Of a DNA stretch of 30,662 bases, positions 25,201 through 30,662 are shown piece after piece (position 1 is the first letter of the stretch; the number at the start of each line of letters is the position of its first letter). A program made the translations under genes and the position numbers. The notes beneath the pieces are model-generated. The model saw only the letters and a program-made list of their open reading frames with translations. It had not been told where the DNA came from and made no database searches. The DNA lies in the NCBI GenBank assembly GCA_002353225.1, contig DEJF01000061.1, positions 26,078 through 56,739 of the forward strand. Direction: 5' to 3'. Source of the DNA: Prevotella sp. UBA2755. GTDB lineage: Bacteria > Bacteroidota > Bacteroidia > Bacteroidales > Bacteroidaceae.

Positions 25201-26030
25201 CCGGCAATACCATTGACACTTCTGTCCACGGCTATACCCGTCAGTCCAATGCTGTTTCCAATATTCGTGTCCCAAACGTTAGTGCTTTTGTTATAGAACA
25301 TCAAAGTACCCTGTCCGTAGAGCCAGATATTGTCGGATTGGTCAGCAAAGACTCTCAGGGAAGGGCTCTTGCGCAGATGTTGCTGTGCAATATGTTCGGT
25401 AGCCCATACCGTATGTTGCTGGTGCATGATGTCGCAACATATCATTCTTCCGTCCTCATAGACAATAATGGCTCCATCACGGCATTCGCCAATAGAGCAG
25501 ATAACGCCTTGCGGAACTCCGTGGCTGTCGTCCGTATAGCCGAATTCATAGAGTAATTGTTGTTGCATATTATAAGCAACTACACCCTTGTTGGGAATAG
25601 ATGCCCATAAGTTCTTGTGGCGGTCAAAGAAAACGACATTAGGCTGTCCTTCAATACCCATTCTGGCATAGACCTGTTTCATGTCACGCTCAAAACTTTC
25701 CGTCTGAGGATGGTAGACGCAATATCCGGCAGATGTTAAAATCCAGAGGTTACCGTCCAGTGCTTCCTGAATACTCAGGATATAACTATCTGGTAAGGAG
25801 GATCCGTCTTGTGAATTGCTTTGGAAGTTCCGGAAAGTGTACCCGTCATAACGGTATAGTCCAGCAGGAGTTCCAAACCAAACATAGCCACGTCCGTCTT
25901 TCAGAATGCAGTTAATCTGGCTGCTGGTAAGTCCGTCTTTTATATCCAGTGTCTTAAACAGATAGGTGCCTGCAACAGCCATAGGCAGTGCAAGTATCAG
26001 CAGCATAATTATTTTCTTCAGTCCTTTCAT
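22278..26030 (-). CDS. Hybrid two-component-type regulator with pseudo-kinase and pseudo-receiver, AraC output
   Basis: A 1250-residue membrane-spanning regulator. In order: a signal/anchor (MKGLKKIIMLLILALPMAVA), about 14 beta-propeller repeats (GYVWFGTPAGLYRYDG, NIWIGTDRMGLIRM, LIWVGTREGLNVYN), a Y_Y_Y domain, a membrane helix (about 790-815), a short histidine-kinase-like helix, a receiver-like domain (about 930-1050), and an AraC-type HTH (about 1150-1250). In hybrid regulators of Bacteroidota the periplasmic part senses a glycan and phosphotransfer controls the HTH. Here the phospho-His site is SDELRQPM with Asp834 instead of His. No ATPase domain fits in the roughly 100 residues before the receiver. 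The receiver phospho-Asp position is Lys982 in ICKQEMKHMTG. So signalling is probably by conformation alone. The start at 26030 gives the signal sequence; 26063 would overlap kdsD by 17 bases. Confidence 0.88.
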   Translation of the reverse strand: MKGLKKIIMLLILALPMAVAGTYLFKTLDIKDGLTSSQINCILKDGRGYVWFGTPAGLYRYDGYTFRNFQSNSQDGSSLPDSYILSIQEALDGNLWILTSAGYCVYHPQTESFERDMKQVYARMGIEGQPNVVFFDRHKNLWASIPNKGVVAYNMQQQLLYEFGYTDDSHGVPQGVICSIGECRDGAIIVYEDGRMICCDIMHQQHTVWATEHIAQQHLRKSPSLRVFADQSDNIWLYGQGTLMFYNKSTNVWDTNIGNSIGLTGIAVDRSVNGIAGDKNGNIWIGTDRMGLIRMNVNTHEMESVQPHNGRNDQMTQETIGVQSVYVDDTDLLWIGTEKSGVAFYGDNIYKFQASFNGDITAITQDTDGNIWYGTSDKGVLGYEGALASQKVSCMEVTPDGSIWVGSRQNGLTQIKGGTSHIFSAARDSMKTLIDDHINALAKDKSGNLWIATNGGLQVYNPKMNTFSSYTRENGMLNTNNITSLFYGKNNMLLIGTSEGMIILNLSNREKTLLTGNSTNIKTFTNNYITQVYEDSRGLIWVGTREGLNVYNSATDSLNYITEKNGLCSNSICGITEDKSSNIWVTTSNGISRIVVQRNREEGTFGYGLYNYDTSDGLQNNEFNTGSIITKSDGTVLFGGLYGTNWVRQGVKEDQNTLPRVMLTQLFIGEEEIMVGHEYDGNVVLSYALNESSKIELKNKQNSFTIKFAAGNYNQGERLQFMYWMEGKDHDWKNGDALLHGVKFRNLGSGTYTLHVKAVSADGAVSNQERTLEITVERPWWLTWWMLTVYVIIAIIILIIWRYGYKKLKNYMTRKRTVVDELKRQREEIKITSDELRQPMARMTTIIGNLAEKENDLEGREQLNSLHFQMLQVITRISEMQTILENPEAKAESTAKDRLELNDQGEVSLSSVATSELTATIQPLRLDKKTHKFNVVFIDSNKDFNNFMNAHLREVYDFHIYDDIRLAIPDIESMKADLVICKQEMKHMTGSELCNQIKSNPHTQQIKFVLMTDTVLTQEMMADMNITLAADDYIAKPFNVQEAVMRFNKLMGLGPVEMEQNTIEGRETRMLEGRNASMTTATMVYDDMPPITDSTKEEPVVDTTKESQQSETSTDQPNSGVLAQQFYGEDETIGNYSMSSLMDRQLMKNVEQYVLQNMSRGQISLEEMASAMGMGRVPFFHKIRSITTKTPAEVVREIRLKHACVLLTKTNINMSELAINIGFSTAENFINIFKDKYGMTPLEYRLKYKQ

Positions 26031-26046
26031 AACAGATAGTTTTCTC

Positions 26047-26994
26047 TTATAATATACATGCATAACGGTCTACAATTCCCAATAACTGGTGCTCATTGTC
26101 TGTAACTAAGACGTTATGTATCTTATTGTTGTTCATTATTCTCTGTATCTCCGAGATTTTCGTTTGTGGCGTAACGGTTTTGGGTGTCCTTGTCATGATG
26201 TCACAGACGGTCTTGTCAAAGAACTCCGCTTTCCATTTCTCCATGGCGCGTCGGATGTCACCATCGGTAATCATTCCAACGATATGCCCGTCTGTAATCG
26301 CAACACCTAATCCTAATTTTCCTTTGCTGACCAAGATAATAGCCTCCCCTAAATGCATCTCTGGCGCTAAGATGGGCAGGTTTTCTGTGATCATCACATC
26401 CTGAGCCGTGGTGAGCAGTCGCTTGCCGAGTTCACCTCCAGGATGGAACTGGGCGAAATCCTGTGGCTGGAAATGCCGTTTGTTCATCAGGGCTATAGCA
26501 AGAGCGTCGCCCATCACAAGCGTTGCCGTCGTACTACTCGTCGGAGCAAGGTTCAGAGGGCATGCTTCTTTTTCTACGCTGACATTCAGATGACAGGTTG
26601 AATACTTTGCCAGCAGTGACTGAGGATTGCCGCTCATGGCTATGATAGGAATCTCCATGTGCAGGACCATCGGGATAAAACGAAGCAATTCGTCCGTTTG
26701 TCCGGAATTGGAGATGGCTAGGACCACATCCCCTTTTGCCATCACCCCCAAGTCGCCATGGAAGACGTCTAAAGGGTTAATGAAGAAAGAAGGGGTGCCT
26801 GTCGAGGCTAAAGTGGCGGCAATCTTGGCTCCGATATGTCCACTTTTCCCTACACCAGTCACGATAACTTTTCCTGTGCAGTTCAAAATCAGTTCAACTG
26901 CCTTGTCAAAATTATCGTCTATCTTGGATATCAGGTCAAGCACTGCTTGTGCCTCGTCCTTGATACATTGTATGGCGTTTTCCTTATCAGTCAT
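26047..26994 (-). CDS. kdsD: Arabinose-5-phosphate isomerase (KpsF/GutQ family)
   Basis: This enzyme converts ribulose 5-phosphate to arabinose 5-phosphate, the precursor for Kdo, in the cytoplasm. The 315 residues match the family. The SIS domain (about 30-175) has VIVTGVGKSGHIGAKIAATL, STGTPSFFINPLDVFHGDLG and SNSGQTDELL. Two CBS domains follow (about 200-315), ending LGIVDRYACIL. Its ATG overlaps the end of kdsA by 8 bases (ATGACTGA), so the two are translationally coupled. They catalyse the first two steps of Kdo synthesis in order. The regulator gene follows 16 bases downstream. Confidence 0.95.
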   Translation of the reverse strand: MTDKENAIQCIKDEAQAVLDLISKIDDNFDKAVELILNCTGKVIVTGVGKSGHIGAKIAATLASTGTPSFFINPLDVFHGDLGVMAKGDVVLAISNSGQTDELLRFIPMVLHMEIPIIAMSGNPQSLLAKYSTCHLNVSVEKEACPLNLAPTSSTTATLVMGDALAIALMNKRHFQPQDFAQFHPGGELGKRLLTTAQDVMITENLPILAPEMHLGEAIILVSKGKLGLGVAITDGHIVGMITDGDIRRAMEKWKAEFFDKTVCDIMTRTPKTVTPQTKISEIQRIMNNNKIHNVLVTDNEHQLLGIVDRYACIL

Positions 26995-27748
26995 TCCTTA
27001 TCAATTTTGCGACAAGAGATTCTAACTTGTCAAGTTCCAACATATTGGCGGCATCACTAAGTCCCTGGTCAGGGGTGGGGTGTACCTCAAAGAACCATCC
27101 TGTGGCTCCGAAAGCCTTTGCCGCCAATGCCATCTGAGGCACATAACGACGGTCACCACCAGTCTTTCCGTCAGCCCCTCCAGGGCGTTGGACACTATGA
27201 GTACAGTCCATAATAACTGTAGGGACAATCTGCAACATGTCGGGGATATTACGGAAATCAACGACCAGATTATTGTAACCCATCATGTTTCCTCTTTCTG
27301 TCAGCCAGACCTCCTTGGCACCAGCGTCACGCGCCTTCTCCACGGGATAACGCATGTCCCTGCCACTCAGGAATTGGGCTTTCTTGATGTTTACTGTTTT
27401 CCCAGTCTGTGCGGCGGCAATGAGCAAATCTGTCTGACGGCAAAGGAAAGCGGGTATCTGAATGACATCCACCACTTTACCCACGGGTTCTGCCTGCCAT
27501 GCCTCATGTATGTCTGTAAGCAGTTTGAGTCCGTATTTCTCTTTGACATCATTGAGCATTTGCAGACCTTTGTCAATGCCAGGACCACGGAACGAACTCA
27601 CGGAAGTCCGGTTCGCCTTGTCGAATGATGCCTTAAATATAATGTCGGTACCCAGTTTCTTGTTGATATCCACCAATTGAGCCGCTACAATATCAAGCAG
27701 TTCGGCGGATTCGATGACACAGGGTCCTGCTATAATCTTACTTTCCAT
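26987..27748 (-). CDS. kdsA: 3-deoxy-8-phosphooctulonate synthase KdsA
   Basis: The enzyme condenses arabinose 5-phosphate with phosphoenolpyruvate to Kdo 8-phosphate for the lipopolysaccharide inner core. It has 253 residues. Family motifs are IIAGPCVIES at the N-terminus, KASFDKANRTS, RGPGIDKG, VIQIPAFLCRQTDL and FFEVHPTPDQG. The Cys in GPCVIES, where the E. coli enzyme has Asn, marks the metal-dependent class of KdsA. The start at 27748 (MESKIIAGP) is chosen because a TATCTTTG promoter lies at 27779-27772; the frame open to 27811 would start upstream of it. kdsA leads a five-gene operon with kdsD, the regulator, the phospholipase-D-type gene and the acyltransferase. Confidence 0.96.
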   Translation of the reverse strand: MESKIIAGPCVIESAELLDIVAAQLVDINKKLGTDIIFKASFDKANRTSVSSFRGPGIDKGLQMLNDVKEKYGLKLLTDIHEAWQAEPVGKVVDVIQIPAFLCRQTDLLIAAAQTGKTVNIKKAQFLSGRDMRYPVEKARDAGAKEVWLTERGNMMGYNNLVVDFRNIPDMLQIVPTVIMDCTHSVQRPGGADGKTGGDRRYVPQMALAAKAFGATGWFFEVHPTPDQGLSDAANMLELDKLESLVAKLIRND

Positions 27749-27771
27749 AATTAGTAGTAGACAATTCCCTG

Positions 27772-27779
27772 CAAAGATA
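27772..27779 (-). promoter_or_regulatory. Promoter -7 element of the kdsA operon
   Basis: TATCTTTG on the minus strand, 23 bases before the kdsA ATG. No TTTG lies at consensus spacing. I see no other promoter of this quality within the five-gene run. Confidence 0.6.
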
Positions 27780-27846
27780 ATCATAATTCTACAAATAATC
27801 CTATCTTTCATGAAATATTTTCATAAAAGTAAGGAAAATTTGTTTT

Positions 27847-30168
27847 TCATTTAAGATGTACGTCCTGTTGTGGGAAAGGAATCTCAATACCGTTTTTGTT
27901 GAGGGTGTCATAGATGGTGTTCAGCACATCGCTGATGACATAAGACTGTTTGGGGGCATCTGCCCATACAAACATCTTTATATTGATGCCGGAATCAGCA
28001 AGTTCTCCTATGACGGACTTCACCTTCTTCGACTTGTCCATCCATTTGTGTCTCATCTGATTGACGGTGCTATCCACCAATTCAATAACTTGTTGGAGAT
28101 TACTGCCATACGCCACGCTGTAATGTACAACAGCAAGCACATATCCGTGGTTGCGAGTAAGGTTCTTGTAGTTCTTGGTGAACAATTGTGAGTTCTGGAA
28201 GGTGATAACTTCACCATAGAGTGACTCGACGACAGTAGAAGTATAACTTATTTTGGTAACTTTACCCATCGTGCCGTCCACCTGAATCCAGTCGCCCACT
28301 TTGATTCGTCCTGCCATCAGGGTGATTCCGTAGTAGATATTCTCAATGATATCCTTCGATGCAAATCCGATACCAGTTGACAAGCCGCCTGTAACCACCA
28401 TCAGCCATGCAAGTGAGATACCCAAGATGCTCATCGTGATGAGGAACCAAGCCCCCCATACCACCACTTGGATTACATTTCTGCCCATTACCTCTTTGCT
28501 TGCCGCAGTAGATGGGTCGGTTATCTGATAGTGCATCCGCATCAGTTGTAGGATTGTCTTGCTGACATAGGAGAAGAAAAACCATAGACTGACGACAATG
28601 GCAAGGGAGACAATACTTAACTTGAAATTCTTTAAGTCTACAAAGTTGGTATTGAAAATCTTCCAGCATAAGTCACTGAGATTGAACACGTCAGCAGCCC
28701 AATAGATGCTGATCATTACTGAGATAACACCGGCGATAGGGAGTAATACCTGATAGAAAAGGTTATATGCCCATGTCTTGGTGATGGGCTTCTCTTCCAT
28801 TTTTTGTTTTTCTCCGTAGAGTTTCATATATTGCAATGCGCAGGTAATGGTCAGAATGCAGGTTAATTGCATCGTCCACCATATCAGCATCTGTACCGCC
28901 ATCAGCGTATAGCCGATCCATGAGCAAATGACCGAGGCGATGAAAACCACTAAAGAGATGTAACTATAGAACATATCGGATCGTGGTATGTTCTGGTTAT
29001 GTCGTCCAATCACGCTCCATTGCCAGATAGTGCATAGTACGAGAACAGGTGGGAATATCATATTCACCAACTCGTTAGGTATCAGGATGATACGGAAAGC
29101 AATCACTAAGAAACTGATAGTGATTAATGGGGTGTAGATGCGGAAAGCACTTTTTATCTGGTCGCCTTTGACGCGTAATAGCAAAGAAATCAGGATAACA
29201 CCAGTCAGCCATGCGAAATTGACCAATAAGTTACTTGCCATGATGATGAAATTTTGATCGGCAAGGGCAAGGGCGATACCCAAGATAATAGCGAATGTGA
29301 CAGTTGTTGTCGCTAATGTGATACAGGTCCGTTTCTTCATGAACTCCTCTGTACGGAACCGTTTCGGTACTATATATCGGATAACGGCGAAGTTCAGTAG
29401 CGAGGCGATGACGGCATAAATGATGATAGTGATTAACAATCCGAAAATCCATCTGCTGTCCCATTGTGAGTAGGCATTAGGCTTGTATTTCTTGCTTACC
29501 GTCCTGGACATCATCTGCCATTGCCTGTCCCAGTCCTTTATGATATTAAAATAATTGTCTTCACCATTTTTGAAAATGCTGGTCTGGATATCATTATATC
29601 GCTTTTGGGCATAGTCGTTCAGGTAGGAGAGCCTTTTCTCCGTCATGTTGTAATAATGGATGTAGTCCTGCATGGTAGAGCGATTCTCTTCCATGGAGTT
29701 GCGTATATTTGTCGCTAAAGTCAGACACACGCTTCTGTCTATTTTCGCTTGCTCGTCAAGAGTCTGTATGGGCATCGCCTTGAGCGAATTAATCAGCGAG
29801 TCGTATCTGGCAATATCATCATCCGTCTTGTTGAGGAAATTCTTGAAAGGAGCCTTCTGGCGTTGGAAGGCATGATATTGTTCGGTAGCCTCATGACAGG
29901 CATAGGTGAGGTCGAAGACATAGTCTTGTTTTTGGGAATATAGCATGAGCGAATTCTGATTCGACAACTTCATCGTGGACATGAGTTGGTTCCTGACTTT
30001 CTCGCTTTGCTTTTTATTCATCTCCAGCATTTGTGACAGTTCCCGGTGATAGGTCGTCAACTCAGTGCGAAGTATCTGTAGCGTTTGGGGAAGATCTTTC
30101 TCCTTAAGAACGGCATGAGCGTCTAAAGCCCCTGCTAATATGATGATTAAAAACAGTAATTTCTTCAT
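27847..30168 (-). CDS. MscS-type mechanosensitive channel, large form
   Basis: A 773-residue inner-membrane channel of the MscS superfamily, which releases solutes at hypo-osmotic shock. A signal peptide (MKKLLFLIIILAGALDAHA) is followed by a periplasmic, mostly helical region (about 25-235). Next come about ten membrane segments, then the MscS core near residues 585-680: the pore helix with GGLSTGIGFASKDIIENIYYG, the beta domain (KVGDWIQVDGTMGKVTKISY, TFQNSQLFTKNYKNLT), and the C-terminal alpha/beta domain. This resembles the large MscK/YbiO-like members more than the small MscS. The start at 30168 is chosen because a TAACTTTG promoter at 30196-30189 covers the upstream ATG at 30189. Transcribed alone. 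Confidence 0.9.
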   Translation of the reverse strand: MKKLLFLIIILAGALDAHAVLKEKDLPQTLQILRTELTTYHRELSQMLEMNKKQSEKVRNQLMSTMKLSNQNSLMLYSQKQDYVFDLTYACHEATEQYHAFQRQKAPFKNFLNKTDDDIARYDSLINSLKAMPIQTLDEQAKIDRSVCLTLATNIRNSMEENRSTMQDYIHYYNMTEKRLSYLNDYAQKRYNDIQTSIFKNGEDNYFNIIKDWDRQWQMMSRTVSKKYKPNAYSQWDSRWIFGLLITIIIYAVIASLLNFAVIRYIVPKRFRTEEFMKKRTCITLATTTVTFAIILGIALALADQNFIIMASNLLVNFAWLTGVILISLLLRVKGDQIKSAFRIYTPLITISFLVIAFRIILIPNELVNMIFPPVLVLCTIWQWSVIGRHNQNIPRSDMFYSYISLVVFIASVICSWIGYTLMAVQMLIWWTMQLTCILTITCALQYMKLYGEKQKMEEKPITKTWAYNLFYQVLLPIAGVISVMISIYWAADVFNLSDLCWKIFNTNFVDLKNFKLSIVSLAIVVSLWFFFSYVSKTILQLMRMHYQITDPSTAASKEVMGRNVIQVVVWGAWFLITMSILGISLAWLMVVTGGLSTGIGFASKDIIENIYYGITLMAGRIKVGDWIQVDGTMGKVTKISYTSTVVESLYGEVITFQNSQLFTKNYKNLTRNHGYVLAVVHYSVAYGSNLQQVIELVDSTVNQMRHKWMDKSKKVKSVIGELADSGINIKMFVWADAPKQSYVISDVLNTIYDTLNKNGIEIPFPQQDVHLK

Positions 30169-30188
30169 GTTTTTGCGTAATTTGGGCA

Positions 30189-30196
30189 CAAAGTTA
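30189..30196 (-). promoter_or_regulatory. Promoter -7 element of the MscS-type gene
   Basis: TAACTTTG on the minus strand, ending 20 bases before the ATG at 30168. Because it overlaps the earlier in-frame ATG at 30189, it decides the start. The -33 region falls in the ATTTCTA repeat. Confidence 0.6.
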
Positions 30197-30202
30197 CGAA
30201 TT

Positions 30203-30230
30203 ATTTCTAATTTCTAATTTCTAATTTCTA
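30203..30230. repeat. Four exact tandem copies of the heptamer ATTTCTA
   Basis: ATTTCTA is repeated four times without mismatch between the divergent mscS-type and BadF-family promoters. It occupies the upstream promoter region of both genes. The arrangement parallels the GTTCATA repeat upstream of pgk. Confidence 0.9.
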
Positions 30231-30239
30231 ATTATTTCG

Positions 30240-30247
30240 TATCTTTG
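30240..30247 (+). promoter_or_regulatory. Promoter -7 element of the BadF-family gene
   Basis: TATCTTTG, 23 bases before the ATG at 30271. The -33 region lies in the heptamer repeat, without a TTTG. Confidence 0.55.
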
Positions 30248-30270
30248 TCGAAAATTTAGAAAAATAAAAG

Positions 30271-30662
30271 ATGAAATTAATAGCAGACAGCGGAAGCACC
30301 AAGACAGATTGGACGCTCCTTTATGATTCCGGGCTACGTACCGATAATGTTTTTGTAGCAACCTTCAAGACTCAGGGTATTACTCCAATACACCAGTCAC
30401 CAGCGGAGATCCGCCAGATACTGGCACAAGAGTTGATGCCCCAACTCTCTACCTTCTCCCGTGCCCAACTTGTTAATTCGAAAATTCTTGAAAGTCCTTT
30501 ACTCTCGAATATTCAAGTGTTTTTCTATGGTAGTGGCTGTACTCCAGCACATGTTCCTATGATGAAACAGATGCTCGATGAGGTATTCTCTCCTAAGACA
30601 GTAGAGGTTTATAGCGACTTGATGGCAGCGGCACGTGCCTTGTGTGGACATGAAGAAGGTAT
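30271..30662 (+). CDS. BadF/BadG-family ATPase, N-acetylglucosamine-kinase-like (3' end outside window)
   Basis: The frame is open from ATG 30271 to the window end (130 complete codons). It begins MKLIADSGSTKTDWTLLYDS, the phosphate-1 loop of the ASKHA fold in BadF-type ATPases and GlcNAc kinases. FFYGSGCTP follows in the second strand region and VYSDLMAAARALCGHEEG begins the phosphate-2 region. In Bacteroidota such proteins are usually annotated as N-acetylglucosamine kinases, possibly in amino-sugar or peptidoglycan recycling. Between QLSTFS and VFFYGSGC there is an extra stretch of about 18 residues, AT-rich at the DNA level and bounded by an imperfect inverted repeat (30469-30517). Family membership is good; substrate is uncertain. 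Confidence 0.8.
   Translation, partial: MKLIADSGSTKTDWTLLYDSGLRTDNVFVATFKTQGITPIHQSPAEIRQILAQELMPQLSTFSRAQLVNSKILESPLLSNIQVFFYGSGCTPAHVPMMKQMLDEVFSPKTVEVYSDLMAAARALCGHEEG
30469..30517. repeat. AT-rich imperfect inverted repeat inside the BadF-family gene
   Basis: CTTGTTAATTCGA (30469-30481) and TCGAATATTCAAG (30505-30517) are complementary at 10 of 13 positions across a 23-base loop. The segment encodes residues that look extra for the family and keeps the frame open. Confidence 0.5.

Noticed and set aside
27810..27824. Small hairpin ATGAAA-TAT-TTTCAT after the MscS-type gene as a terminator
   Set aside because: The stem is six A/T-rich pairs and no T-run follows on the minus strand; too weak to call.

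Overview
The window looks like chromosomal DNA of a Bacteroidota member, most likely a Prevotella-type Bacteroidales. Three things point there. Promoters follow the Bacteroidota TTTG-N19/20-TAnnTTTG pattern. Shine-Dalgarno sequences are almost absent. The gene set is typical of the group: an EF-G2 paralogue, DUF4153, a beta-propeller/AraC regulator of hybrid two-component type, an S9A prolyl oligopeptidase, and KdsA/KdsD. Most of the sequence is housekeeping. I see no phage, insertion sequence, CRISPR array, tRNA or rRNA.

Layout. 1-1299: the 3' part of B12-dependent methylmalonyl-CoA mutase, ending at a strong bidirectional terminator. 1380-4577 (minus): a hemW-prolyl oligopeptidase operon. 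4704-6863 (plus): an EF-G paralogue with a degraded GTPase centre. 6924-8548 (minus): a small conserved protein and phosphoglycerate kinase, each with its own promoter. 8762-10015 (plus): a CobW/COG0523 metallochaperone with a large His/Asp tract. 10140-12224 (minus) and 12284-12937 (plus): a BtuB-like TonB receptor and queC, fired from back-to-back promoters. 13171-14586 (minus): radA. A 434-base gap with a long inverted repeat follows. 15021-16655 (minus): a DUF4153 membrane protein. 16862-19924 (plus): a lipoprotein/substrate-binding protein and a TPR protein. 19893-27748 (minus): a five-gene tight run in transcription order kdsA, kdsD, pseudo-hybrid regulator, phospholipase-D-type enzyme, acyltransferase. 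27847-30168 (minus): an MscS-type channel. 30271 to the edge (plus): the start of a BadF/GlcNAc-kinase-like ATPase.

How genes work together. KdsD and KdsA make the Kdo precursor for lipopolysaccharide. Their operon also holds a membrane-anchored regulator, a phospholipid-type enzyme and a membrane acyltransferase, so it reads as an envelope-building unit. Methylmalonyl-CoA mutase needs B12, and a BtuB-like receptor lies 9 kb away, but the sequence shows no regulatory link.

The most unusual content is structural. Short GC-rich palindromic elements sit in frame inside the TonB receptor and twice inside radA, with an identical 12-base core in two of the three copies. A second, AT-rich palindrome seems to be inserted in the BadF-family gene. 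Two convergent intergenic regions (10030-10128 and 12936-13170) hold tandem repeats flanked by inverted copies. The EF-G paralogue and the hybrid-type regulator have each lost the residues that define their enzymatic or phosphotransfer activity.
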